From NCBI GenBank assembly GCA_964441935.1, contig CAYTXI010000082.1, forward strand, positions 1 to 11,849: 11,849 bases of DNA, given 5' to 3'. This DNA comes from JBBDMC01 sp964441935 (lineage in GTDB: Bacteria > Pseudomonadota > Alphaproteobacteria > Rhizobiales > Kaistiaceae). Shown one piece after another: positions 1-6,749 of the stretch (its first letter is position 1; each line of letters begins with the position of its first letter). A program made the translations under genes and the position numbers. The notes beneath the pieces are model-generated. The model was not told the origin of the DNA. It worked only from the letters and a program-made list of their open reading frames with translations, and made no database searches.

Positions 1-13
1 GATTGAGCCGGCG

Positions 14-18
14 GGAGG
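14..18 (+). promoter_or_regulatory. Shine-Dalgarno site of the aldo/keto reductase gene
   Basis: GGAGG lies nine bases before the ATG at 28, a near-ideal ribosome binding site. It supports the start codon chosen for the first gene. Confidence 0.75.
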
Positions 19-27
19 AAAACAAGC

Positions 28-1008
28 ATGCAATACACACGACTTGGTTCGACCGGGATGACGGCGTCACGCCTCGCGCTCGGGATGATGACCTATGGGG
101 ATCCGAAATCGCGCGAGTGGGCGCTCGACGAAGAAGGCTCGCGTCCGCTGATCAAGCGGGCGGTTGAGCTTGGCTTCACGTTCTTCGATACCGCCGATGT
201 GTATTCGAACGGGGTCAGCGAGGAAATCACCGGCCGGGCGCTCAAGGACTTTGGGCCGCCGCGCGACCAGGTAGTGATTGCCACCAAGGTCTTCGGTGCC
301 ATGGGCGACGACCCCAACCAGCGCGGCCTGTCGCGCAAGCACATCATGCATGCGATCGACGATTCGCTCCGCCGGTTGGGAACGGACTATGTCGATCTCT
401 ACCAGATCCATCGCTTCGACCGGGCGACGCCGATCGAGGAGACTCTGGAGGCGCTGAGCGACATCGTGCGCGCGGGCAAGGCGCTCTACATCGGCGCTTC
501 GTCGATGTTTGCGTGGCAGTTCGCCCAGATGCTGGCTTGTTCAGACGCAAACGGCTTCTCGCGCTTCGTGACGATGCAGAACCACTACAACCTCATCTAT
601 CGCGAGGAAGAGCGCGAGATGCTGCCGCTTTGCCGGGCGGAGGGGATCGGTGTCATTCCTTGGAGCCCGCTGGCACGGGGGCTGCTCGCGCGCCCGCGCG
701 GTGAGATGGACGCAACGCTCAGGGCCAAGACCGACGCGTTTGGCAAGGAGCTCTATGTGCGCGACGAGAGCGACGCGGCAATCATCGACGCTGTCACCGA
801 GATCGCGCGCAAGCGCGGTGTTCCCAACGCGCAGGTCGCGCTAGCCTGGCTGCTTGCACAGCCGGGGATCACCGCGCCAATTATCGGCGCCAACAAGATG
901 AGCCACCTCGATGACGCGGCTGCGGCGCTGGAGCTCACGCTCGATGACCACGAGCTAGGGGCACTGGGCGCGCCCTATCTGCCGCATCAGGTTCGCGGCC
1001 ACAGCTAG
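28..1008 (+). CDS. Aldo/keto reductase
   Basis: A 326-residue NAD(P)H-dependent aldo/keto reductase with a TIM-barrel fold, expected to be cytosolic and to reduce an aldehyde or ketone, or oxidise an alcohol, of a small sugar-like substrate. The family tetrad is visible as D54 and Y59 (in FDTADVYS), K87 (ATKVFG) and H128 (YQIHRFD). The N-terminus MQYTRLGSTG is typical of the family, as is the late cofactor-binding region around 'APIIGANKMSHLDDA'. The length is normal and the ATG is preceded by a good GGAGG. The nucleoside hydrolase gene begins one base after its stop, so the two are probably co-transcribed. The true substrate cannot be read from the sequence. The pairing with a nucleoside hydrolase hints at pentose or nucleoside metabolism, which is inference. 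Confidence 0.95.
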   Translation: MQYTRLGSTGMTASRLALGMMTYGDPKSREWALDEEGSRPLIKRAVELGFTFFDTADVYSNGVSEEITGRALKDFGPPRDQVVIATKVFGAMGDDPNQRGLSRKHIMHAIDDSLRRLGTDYVDLYQIHRFDRATPIEETLEALSDIVRAGKALYIGASSMFAWQFAQMLACSDANGFSRFVTMQNHYNLIYREEEREMLPLCRAEGIGVIPWSPLARGLLARPRGEMDATLRAKTDAFGKELYVRDESDAAIIDAVTEIARKRGVPNAQVALAWLLAQPGITAPIIGANKMSHLDDAAAALELTLDDHELGALGAPYLPHQVRGHS

Positions 1009-1009
1009 C

Positions 1010-1957
1010 ATGGCGGCAAGGCGGCGGATCATCATCGACACCGATCCCGGCCAGGACGATGCCGTCGCTATCCTCCTGGCGCTGGCCTCGCCAGATGAGA
1101 TCGACGTTGCCGGCATCGTCGCCGTCGCCGGCAATGTGCCGCTGGACAAGACCGCCGCCAATGCGCGGCGCGTCGTAGAGCTCGCCGGCCGCGCCGACGT
1201 GCCGGTCTACGCCGGGGCGTCGCGGCCGATGGTCCGTTCGCTGACCACGGCCGAGCATGTTCACGGCAAGACCGGTCTCGACGGTTACGATCTGCCCGAC
1301 GCACAAACCGAACTGGCGAGGCAGCACGGCGTCGATTTCATCGTCGAGACCCTCCTGGAGGAGGCGCCGGGGTCGATCACGTTGTGCACGCTCGGGCCGC
1401 TCACTGACATCGCGATGGCGCTCAACAAGGCACCGGAGATCGCTCCGCGCGTGCGCGAGATCGTGATGATGGGCGGCGCCTACTTCGAGGTAGGCAACAC
1501 TACCCCGACCGCCGAGTTCAACATCTACGTCGATCCGCACGCCGCGGACGTCGTCATGAGAAGCGGCATTCCGATTACCCAGGCCTCGCTCGATGTCACC
1601 CACCGGGTGCTGACCACGCAACCCCGTCTCGACGCGATCGCCGCGATCGGCAACACGGTCGGCACTGCCGTCGCCGGCCTGTTGTCGTACTCGCAGCGCT
1701 TCGACCTTTCGAAATACGGCTCGTTCGGCGCGCCGCTGCACGACCCCTGCGTCATCGCCTGGCTGATCAAGCCGGAGATCTTCACCGGCAAGACAATCAA
1801 TGTCAGCATCGAGACGGCGAGTTCGCTCACCCTTGGCATGACCGTGGCCGACTGGTGGCAGATCACCGATCGGCCGCGGAATGTCCATTTCCTGCGCGAG
1901 GTCGACGCCGACGGGTTCTATGCGCTGCTTACCGAGCGACTGTCACGGCTACCGTGA
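1010..1957 (+). CDS. Nucleoside hydrolase (inosine/uridine-preferring family)
   Basis: A 315-residue N-ribosyl hydrolase that cleaves the N-glycosidic bond of (deoxy)ribonucleosides to give a free base and ribose. The calcium-binding signature DTDPGQDD occupies residues 10-17, and the remaining active-site pieces are present: HGKTGLDG (85-92), the asparagine/glutamate segment AEFNIYVDP (168-176), and the C-terminal HD pair in PLHDPC (H244, D245). All metal-coordinating positions look intact, so it should be active. There is no signal peptide, so it acts in the cytosol. It starts one base after the aldo/keto reductase stop, which indicates translational coupling within an operon. Purine versus pyrimidine preference cannot be decided here. 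Confidence 0.95.
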   Translation: MAARRRIIIDTDPGQDDAVAILLALASPDEIDVAGIVAVAGNVPLDKTAANARRVVELAGRADVPVYAGASRPMVRSLTTAEHVHGKTGLDGYDLPDAQTELARQHGVDFIVETLLEEAPGSITLCTLGPLTDIAMALNKAPEIAPRVREIVMMGGAYFEVGNTTPTAEFNIYVDPHAADVVMRSGIPITQASLDVTHRVLTTQPRLDAIAAIGNTVGTAVAGLLSYSQRFDLSKYGSFGAPLHDPCVIAWLIKPEIFTGKTINVSIETASSLTLGMTVADWWQITDRPRNVHFLREVDADGFYALLTERLSRLP

Positions 1958-2155
1958 ACTAGGACGTCGACTCATAAACTCGTGGCCACGGGCGGATGCA
2001 GGCGCGCTTGATGAACGCGTGACCCATAGGCGACATTCCAGCCCGCGTGCGATAGACCGTAATCGATGCGGCTGAGCGCCGACGGCTTCGTCTCACCGGC
2101 GAAGTAGTTGCCATTATCGTGTTAGTGTGTGGCGGCTCTTGGCAGGTCTTCTCGC

Positions 2156-3209
2156 ATGGCGCGCCTCAACGAGAAACAACGGATTGCCGCTTCGCGCGTG
2201 ACCAACGCTTGCCGCGATGCCGAGTCGGTTCCATCCCTGTTGGCTGACGTCAGCAATATCCTCAGATCGGCGGTTGGAGCCGAGGCTTTCTGTTCCAGTC
2301 AACTCGAGCCAACCACCGGACTGCTCATGGATGCAGTTGCTGACGGATGGCCAAATGAAGCAAAGCCGCTCCTGATAGAGAACGTCCTTCTGCCAAACGC
2401 CCGCCGCTGATCCGTATCTACTGTTCCGGTTGGGGCACCGGTCAGTGGATGTGCGCCAGCTGATCGATGACCCCACCGATCCACAGAGCGAAAAGTACTT
2501 CGAGTTCCACTTGTTGCCTTTTGGCTATCATTACGAGTTGCAATGCCTCTGCAGCTCCGGAGGAGCGCCGTGGGCCCTGCTCACCTTTAGTCGCGGTCAA
2601 CAGCGCGGCGAGTTCCAGAAGGCAGATCTCCGTTTGCTGTCGGTTGTTGCCGCTCATATCGGGAAGGCGGTTCGGCGGGTTGAAATCCAAGGCATGCGTC
2701 ACTCGCTGCCCGGGCACGCCAGCGGGGTCATTCTGTTGGATCACCACGGCGATCTAGTCTTCGCAAGCGAGGTCGCTCGCGAATGGCTCGACGAGGTTCA
2801 CTCGGACGCGGCTTGGCGCCTTGGTCTGGAGGTTGCCGTCAAAATGGCCAGCAATCCAGGTGGGACCGGGAGCGGCGTCGAAGAATTTACCCTTCGACGA
2901 CCTGACAACGGCCAACTCTACCGCCTGCGTGTCGACGGAGCGCCGACGGAAGATGGCAAGGTCGCCCTGTTCATCGAACCAGCGCGGCCCGCAGATGCAG
3001 TTGGCAACCCTCTCAGGCTTGGTCTGTCGCCGAGGGAAGCCGACGTCGCACTGAATCTCGTGAGGGGGCTCGATACTGCGGCGATCTCAAGCGTGATGGG
3101 ATGTACGCCTCACACGGTGAGGCAACACCAGAAGCAGGTGTTTCAGAAACTGGAGGTCTCTTCACGACTAGAGTTGGCGAGCAATCTGCTCGGACCGGCG
3201 CCGATCTGA
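2156..3209 (+). pseudogene. LuxR-type helix-turn-helix regulator, broken by a one-base frameshift
   Basis: Two adjacent reading frames make one protein. Frame 2 runs from ATG 2156 (or GTG 2129) to TGA 2408-2410 and ends ...IENVLLPNARR. Frame 3 continues as ADPYLLFRLGHRSVDVRQLIDDP to TGA at 3209. Removing one C from the CCC at 2400-2402 joins them seamlessly as NAAADPYLLF and gives about 350 residues, the usual size. The N-terminal two thirds resemble a GAF/PAS-like sensor. The C-terminus, from LSPREADVALNLVRG to TVRQHQKQVFQKLEVSSRLELA, is a LuxR-type DNA-binding domain. As written, the gene would give a 93-residue fragment (84 from ATG 2156) and a fragment that could restart at TTG 2430 (259 residues, with the HTH intact). 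Either the gene is inactivated or the assembly has an indel. It may have controlled the small gene downstream. Ligand unknown. Confidence 0.8.
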
Positions 3210-3287
3210 AGTCCGCGCTTCATCCCCAATGAGAGGTATCGACCGGGTACCGTTAGTCATCTCTGATGCGCGCTCCTTCATCGCAAA

Positions 3288-3291
3288 GGAG
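3288..3291 (+). promoter_or_regulatory. Shine-Dalgarno site of the small hypothetical gene
   Basis: AAAGGAGA at 3285-3292 with GGAG core sits seven bases before ATG 3299. This strong site is the main reason to believe the 115-residue reading frame is translated from this ATG. Confidence 0.7.
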
Positions 3292-3298
3292 ATAACCG

Positions 3299-3646
3299 AT
3301 GAGATCTGTGTGCTTCGCTGCTCCTGCAATCGAGAACGGAGATCGCGTTCTCCAGGAAACTGCGGCGGAGGTGCTTGGGCCCCGCCGCGACGAACTGGAT
3401 GATTTTCACCGACGCATGGGGATCACCAAGGAGCACTGGTACCTTCAGCCTACACCTCAGGGTCCATTGACCCTCGTGTTCCTGGAGGGAACCGACCTCA
3501 GCGAGACTTTCGCCAGACTTGCCTCGTCGGAAGAGCCCTTTGACGTCTGGTTCCGTCAGCAGGCCAAGAGAGTTCATGGGATTGATTTCGCGGAACCCAT
3601 GCCTGGACCGCTCCCCGAGCAGGTCCTCGCGATCAATCGCGACTGA
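3299..3646 (+). CDS. Conserved hypothetical small protein (DUF6176-like)
   Basis: A 115-residue soluble protein with no signal peptide or membrane segment. The sequence has the pattern of a small single-domain family I recall only loosely, possibly DUF6176: an N-terminal strand (SVCFAAPAIENG), a helix with GPRRDELDDFHRRMGITKEHWYLQ, a hydrophobic strand LTLVFLEGTDLSETFARLASSEEPFDVWFRQQ, and a tail PGPLPEQV. The alternation of strands and helices would fit a dimeric ferredoxin-like (ABM-type) fold, which is inference. No catalytic residues can be named. It lies 89 bases after the broken LuxR regulator on the same strand and shares its lower GC content, so regulator and target may have arrived together. 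A strong Shine-Dalgarno sequence fixes the start. Confidence 0.75.
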   Translation: MRSVCFAAPAIENGDRVLQETAAEVLGPRRDELDDFHRRMGITKEHWYLQPTPQGPLTLVFLEGTDLSETFARLASSEEPFDVWFRQQAKRVHGIDFAEPMPGPLPEQVLAINRD

Positions 3647-3660
3647 CGTAAGCCGACCTA

Positions 3661-3686
3661 ACCTGGCTCCTATGAAGGGGCCAGGT
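3661..3686 (+). terminator. Hairpin after the small hypothetical gene, candidate terminator
   Basis: ACCTGGCTCC (3661-3670) pairs with GGGGCCAGGT (3677-3686) across a six-base loop TATGAA: ten pairs, one of them G-T. It begins 14 bases after the stop at 3646, where a terminator is expected. There is no T-run after it on either strand, so it is not a classic intrinsic terminator. It could instead be a transcript-stabilising 3' stem. Confidence 0.45.
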
Positions 3687-3909
3687 GATGAAGAGCCGCA
3701 TGTCCGTTGTTGGCACCTCTCTGCCGTGAAGATGCGAACGGAGCGCATCCGGAACACCATCGAAAGCCGACATCCGCCGAACTGCGCGGCTGCACCGATT
3801 AACGAGTACACAGCTTGGCGATAACGTACTGGCTCGCCGTCTCGTGTCTTGACCGTGACGGCAGGCGGGGTTCATTCATGGCCGGCGTTCCCCGATAGAG
3901 CACGGTCCC
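3687..3909. other. Gene-poor stretch, possible decayed intergenic repeat
   Basis: No convincing gene is present. The only open frames are antisense or read-through shadows. Segments such as TGTCCGTTGTTGGCAC (from 3701) and AAAGCCGACATCCGCC on the + strand, whose reverse reads ATGTCGGCTTTCG, recall the dispersed non-coding fragments often mis-called as short 'MSAF...' proteins in Hyphomicrobiales. This is recognition from memory and is uncertain. A small stem GATGCG/CGCATC lies at 3731-3749. The ATG at 3910 lacks a visible Shine-Dalgarno sequence. Confidence 0.3.
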
Positions 3910-4515
3910 ATGATTACACGCGGTTTCTTCGGCAAGCGGCCGAGCGAAGAGGAGGCCAAGCGGCTGCCGCCCGGCCAATACCTGGAGCGCGGCTTCCCCG
4001 TGCTGTCGGCCGGGCCGACGCCGCGGGTTACCCACGATGCATGGCGGCTGGTGCTGAAGGTCGGGCCGAAGCCGGTCAAGACATGGACGTGGCAGGAATT
4101 CAACGAGCTGCCGCGCACGCAGGTTCGCCGCGACATCCACTGCGTCACCAAGTGGAGTAAGTTCGACACCGAGTGGGAGGGCGTGACGATCGACGACATC
4201 CTCGCCGACGCCGAGCTCGATCCGCCGACCGACTACGTTCTCGCCCACTCGTTCGACGGCTACTCGACCAACGTGCCGCTCAAGGATCTCGCCGGCGGCA
4301 AGGCGATGGTGGCGATCCGCTACGCCGGTGCGCCGATCGCGCCGGACCATGGCGGGCCGGCCCGGTTGCTCGTGCCGCACCTTTATTTCTGGAAATCGGC
4401 CAAGTGGCTGAACGGGCTCCAGTTCACCGAGCGCGACGAGCCCGGCTTCTGGGAGCTGCGCGGCTACCACATCTACGGTGACCCCTGGCGAGAGCAGCGC
4501 TTCACGGGTGATTGA
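3910..4515 (+). CDS. Sulfite-oxidase-like molybdopterin oxidoreductase (cytosolic)
   Basis: A 201-residue protein of the oxidoreductase molybdopterin-binding domain family (sulfite oxidase / MsrP fold). The likely Mo-coordinating cysteine is C78 in RRDIHCVTKWSKFDTEWEGV, the family's hallmark stretch. Further conserved blocks are AHSFDGYSTNVPL, the cofactor-contact segment DHGGPARLLVPHLYFWKSAKW, and the C-terminal GFWELRGYHIYGDPW. Unlike MsrP/YedY it has no Tat or Sec signal and no dimerisation or haem domain, so it should work in the cytosol. The reaction is unknown; the class transfers oxygen atoms at S or N centres. The in-frame stop at 3895 makes ATG 3910 the first possible start. The next gene is an FAD/NAD reductase five bases on, a natural electron partner. 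Confidence 0.92.
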   Translation: MITRGFFGKRPSEEEAKRLPPGQYLERGFPVLSAGPTPRVTHDAWRLVLKVGPKPVKTWTWQEFNELPRTQVRRDIHCVTKWSKFDTEWEGVTIDDILADAELDPPTDYVLAHSFDGYSTNVPLKDLAGGKAMVAIRYAGAPIAPDHGGPARLLVPHLYFWKSAKWLNGLQFTERDEPGFWELRGYHIYGDPWREQRFTGD

Positions 4516-4520
4516 GTGCC

Positions 4521-5309
4521 ATGGTCGAGGCGGATCCCGGCGGTCGCATCGCGTGGCAGGAGGCAATGCTCTCGCGCATCGTCGAGGACACGCCGTCGGT
4601 CAAGAGCTTCTTCTTGAAGCCGCCACGGTGGACCGGGTTCACGGCGGGTCAGCACGTTGATGTACGGTTGACGGCGCCGGACGGCTACCAGGCCCAGCGC
4701 AGCTACTCCATCGGCTCGGCGCCGGAAGCGCCGGAGGTCGAGCTGGTCATCGAACGGCTCGACAACGGCGAGGTGTCGCCTTTCTTTCACGAGGTCGTGG
4801 TGACGGGCGACACGATCGAAATGCGCGGGCCGATCGGCGGGCACTTCAATTGGCGCAAGCAGGACGGCGGTCCCGTGCTGCTGGTCGGCGGCGGCTCCGG
4901 CGTGGTGCCGCTGATGTCGATCATCCGCCATCGGGCGAACGTTGCGCCCGACATTCCGGCGACGCTCGTCTATTCGTCGCGGTACAGCGCCGACGTGATC
5001 TTCCGCGACGAGCTTATCGCCAGGGCGGAGAGCGAGCCGGCGTTCAATCTGGCCGTCACGGTGACCCGCGAGACGCCGGCGGAGAAGCGGTTTCGCAGCG
5101 GCCGCATCGATGGTGAGTTGGTCGCCGATGTGCTGGCGGGGCTGGGCGGACCGCCGCGTCACACATACGTCTGTGGCGCCAACGCGTTTGTGGACGTCGC
5201 CAGCCGGCTGTTGCTCGACATGGGCGTTCCATTCGAGAGCATTCGCACTGAGCGCTTCGGCGGCGATCCGGCCCGTGAAGTCGCCGGCGAACCGGTGCCG
5301 GAGGTCTGA
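4521..5309 (+). CDS. FAD/NAD(P)-binding ferredoxin-reductase-type oxidoreductase
   Basis: A 262-residue FNR-superfamily flavoprotein. Numbering from ATG 4521, the FAD-binding barrel carries RSYS at 60-63. The nucleotide-binding domain has GGGSGVVPLMS at 123-133 and CGAN at 218-221, and the C-terminal ERFGG is at 244-248. There is no four-cysteine 2Fe-2S domain, so it passes electrons directly or through a separate carrier. It follows the sulfite-oxidase-like gene by five bases. An in-frame TTG at 4512 overlaps that gene's stop and would add three residues, so translational coupling is plausible either way; I prefer ATG. The context says it shuttles electrons between NAD(P)H and the Mo enzyme, which is inference. 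The 84 bases after it, up to the convergent kinase, hold no clear terminator. Confidence 0.92.
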   Translation: MVEADPGGRIAWQEAMLSRIVEDTPSVKSFFLKPPRWTGFTAGQHVDVRLTAPDGYQAQRSYSIGSAPEAPEVELVIERLDNGEVSPFFHEVVVTGDTIEMRGPIGGHFNWRKQDGGPVLLVGGGSGVVPLMSIIRHRANVAPDIPATLVYSSRYSADVIFRDELIARAESEPAFNLAVTVTRETPAEKRFRSGRIDGELVADVLAGLGGPPRHTYVCGANAFVDVASRLLLDMGVPFESIRTERFGGDPAREVAGEPVPEV

Positions 5310-5393
5310 GCCTCGCGAACGTGCGTGTTGGCGCAGCCACCGCCCACATCGTCCTCGAGGGAGCCGGTTCGGCGCGCTTGGTCGTTGTGAGTG

Positions 5394-6695
5394 TCATTTC
5401 GTCGTGGGCAGAATCAGGATCGCACGGAAGTCGTTGACGTTGGTCAGCGTCGGGCCGGTGACGACCAGGTCGCCGAGCGCGGCGAAGGCGGGGTAGACGT
5501 CGTTCGCCGCGAGTTTGTCGGCGAGATCGATGCCGAGCGTGCGGGCGCGCGCGAGCGTGTCCGGGGTCGCGATCGCGCCGGCATTGTCTTCGGTGCCATC
5601 GATGCCGTCGGTGTCGGCGGCAAGCGCGAAGATGCCTTCGGCGCCGGCAAGGCCGAGGGCCAGCCCGGCAAGGAATTCGCCGTTGCGGCCGCCTTTGCCG
5701 CTGCCGACCACGGTCACGGTCGTCTCGCCGCCGGAGAGAAGCGCACGGGGCGGATCGCCGGGCCGTAGCGCGCGGCGGGCGGCGAGTGCCTTCTCGGCCA
5801 TGGCTTGGCCGACGTCGCGCGCCTCGCCGCCGATGTCGTCGCCGACAATTGTCGGCTCGACGCCCGCTCCCCGCGCCTGACGGGCGGCGGCCTCGAGGCT
5901 GGTCATCGCCGAGGCGACGATGACCGCGCGGGCGTGCGTAAGGCGCCGGTTGCCGGGCTTCGGTGTCTCGTCCTCGGCCGCCGCGAGGTGGGCGGCGACT
6001 GCCGAGGGCGGCGCGATCCGGTAGCGCGCTAGGACGGCGCGGGCGTCGGCGAAGGTGGTCGGGTCGGCGACGGTCGGCCCCGAGGCGATGCTCGCCGGAT
6101 CGTCACCGGCGACATCGGAAACGATGAGGCTCACCGTCCGCGCCGGATAGGCGGCGGCGGCGAGACGGCCGCCTTTGATCGCTGACAGGTGCTTGCGGAC
6201 CGTGTTGATGGACACGATGTCGGCGCCCGAGGCGAGGAGCGCGCGGTTGACGGCCTGATTGTCGGCAAGCGTCAGTCCGGCCGCCGGGAGGGTGAGCAGC
6301 GCCGAGCCGCCGCCGGAGATCAGGCACAGAACGAGGTCGTCGGGCCCGGCGGCGCGGGCCAGCTCCATGATCCGCCGGGCGGCGGCAAGACCCGCGTGAT
6401 CGGGGACCGGGTGGGCCGCCTCGACGATCTCGATCCGCTGGCAGGGAACGGCGTGGCCGTAGCGGGTGACGACCAGCCCCGACAACCGGCCCTGCCAGTG
6501 ATCCTCGATCGTCCTCGCCATCGCAGCGGAGGCCTTGCCGGCGCCGACGACAACGGTACGGCCCTGGGGCGGAGGCGGCAGGTGGGGTGGCACGACGCGC
6601 GCGGGCAGCGCGGCAGCGACGGCGGCTTCGAACAGAGCGCGCAGGAACGCGCGTTCGTCGCCGCGTGCATAGCTGGGGACATCGGAACTGCTCAT
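5394..6695 (-). CDS. Glycerate 2-kinase (MOFRL family)
   Basis: A 433-residue ATP-dependent kinase forming 2-phosphoglycerate from D-glycerate, feeding lower glycolysis. It has both family domains. The N-terminal GCK domain shows GAGKA (51-55), VVTRYGH (76-81), HPVPDHAG, the glycine loop SGGGSAL (127-133), and INTVRKHLSAIKGGRLA. The C-terminal MOFRL domain shows LLSGGETTVTV, GGRNGEFLAGLALGL and ALAADTDGIDGTEDNAGA. Such proteins are often mislabelled hydroxypyruvate reductase, and older symbols are ttuD or gckA. The frame is open for 342 more codons upstream, but that part is antisense to xylulokinase. ATG 6693-6695 gives the normal N-terminus, with GGGG a few bases upstream as a weak ribosome site. 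It diverges from the xylulokinase gene across 54 bases. Confidence 0.93.
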   Translation of the reverse strand: MSSSDVPSYARGDERAFLRALFEAAVAAALPARVVPPHLPPPPQGRTVVVGAGKASAAMARTIEDHWQGRLSGLVVTRYGHAVPCQRIEIVEAAHPVPDHAGLAAARRIMELARAAGPDDLVLCLISGGGSALLTLPAAGLTLADNQAVNRALLASGADIVSINTVRKHLSAIKGGRLAAAAYPARTVSLIVSDVAGDDPASIASGPTVADPTTFADARAVLARYRIAPPSAVAAHLAAAEDETPKPGNRRLTHARAVIVASAMTSLEAAARQARGAGVEPTIVGDDIGGEARDVGQAMAEKALAARRALRPGDPPRALLSGGETTVTVVGSGKGGRNGEFLAGLALGLAGAEGIFALAADTDGIDGTEDNAGAIATPDTLARARTLGIDLADKLAANDVYPAFAALGDLVVTGPTLTNVNDFRAILILPTTK

Positions 6696-6749
6696 GGTTG
6701 CCCCAATCCGACAAAGCAATGCTAACTTCAAGCCCGTGGCGGGGGCCTG
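6696..6749. promoter_or_regulatory. Divergent intergenic promoter region, glycerate kinase / xylulokinase
   Basis: Only 54 bases separate two divergent start codons, so both promoters, or at least their -10 regions, must overlap here or reach into the neighbouring coding sequence. A weak + strand candidate is TTGCCC (6698-6703) followed after 16-17 bases by TGCTAA/GCTAAC (6720-6726). I see no clear operator palindrome. Confidence 0.4.

Noticed and set aside
935..1888. Long open frame (317 codons) on the minus strand
   Set aside because: It is antisense to the nucleoside hydrolase. The translation is rich in R, D, G and H without any domain pattern, the usual shadow of GC-rich codon bias. The + strand product has all its catalytic motifs.
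3278..3811. Minus-strand open frame over the small hypothetical gene
   Set aside because: The + strand frame has a strong Shine-Dalgarno sequence and a plausible protein pattern. The antisense product does not.
3799..4566. Minus-strand open frame of 255 codons
   Set aside because: It is antisense to the molybdopterin oxidoreductase, with low-complexity R/P/G-rich composition and no recognisable motif.
4473..5162. Minus-strand open frame of 229 codons
   Set aside because: It is antisense to the FAD reductase, whose flavin and NAD motifs are intact. The composition is that of a shadow frame.
5310..5393. Terminator between the convergent FAD reductase and glycerate kinase genes
   Set aside because: I looked for a stem-loop with T-run in these 84 bases and found no convincing stem on either strand.
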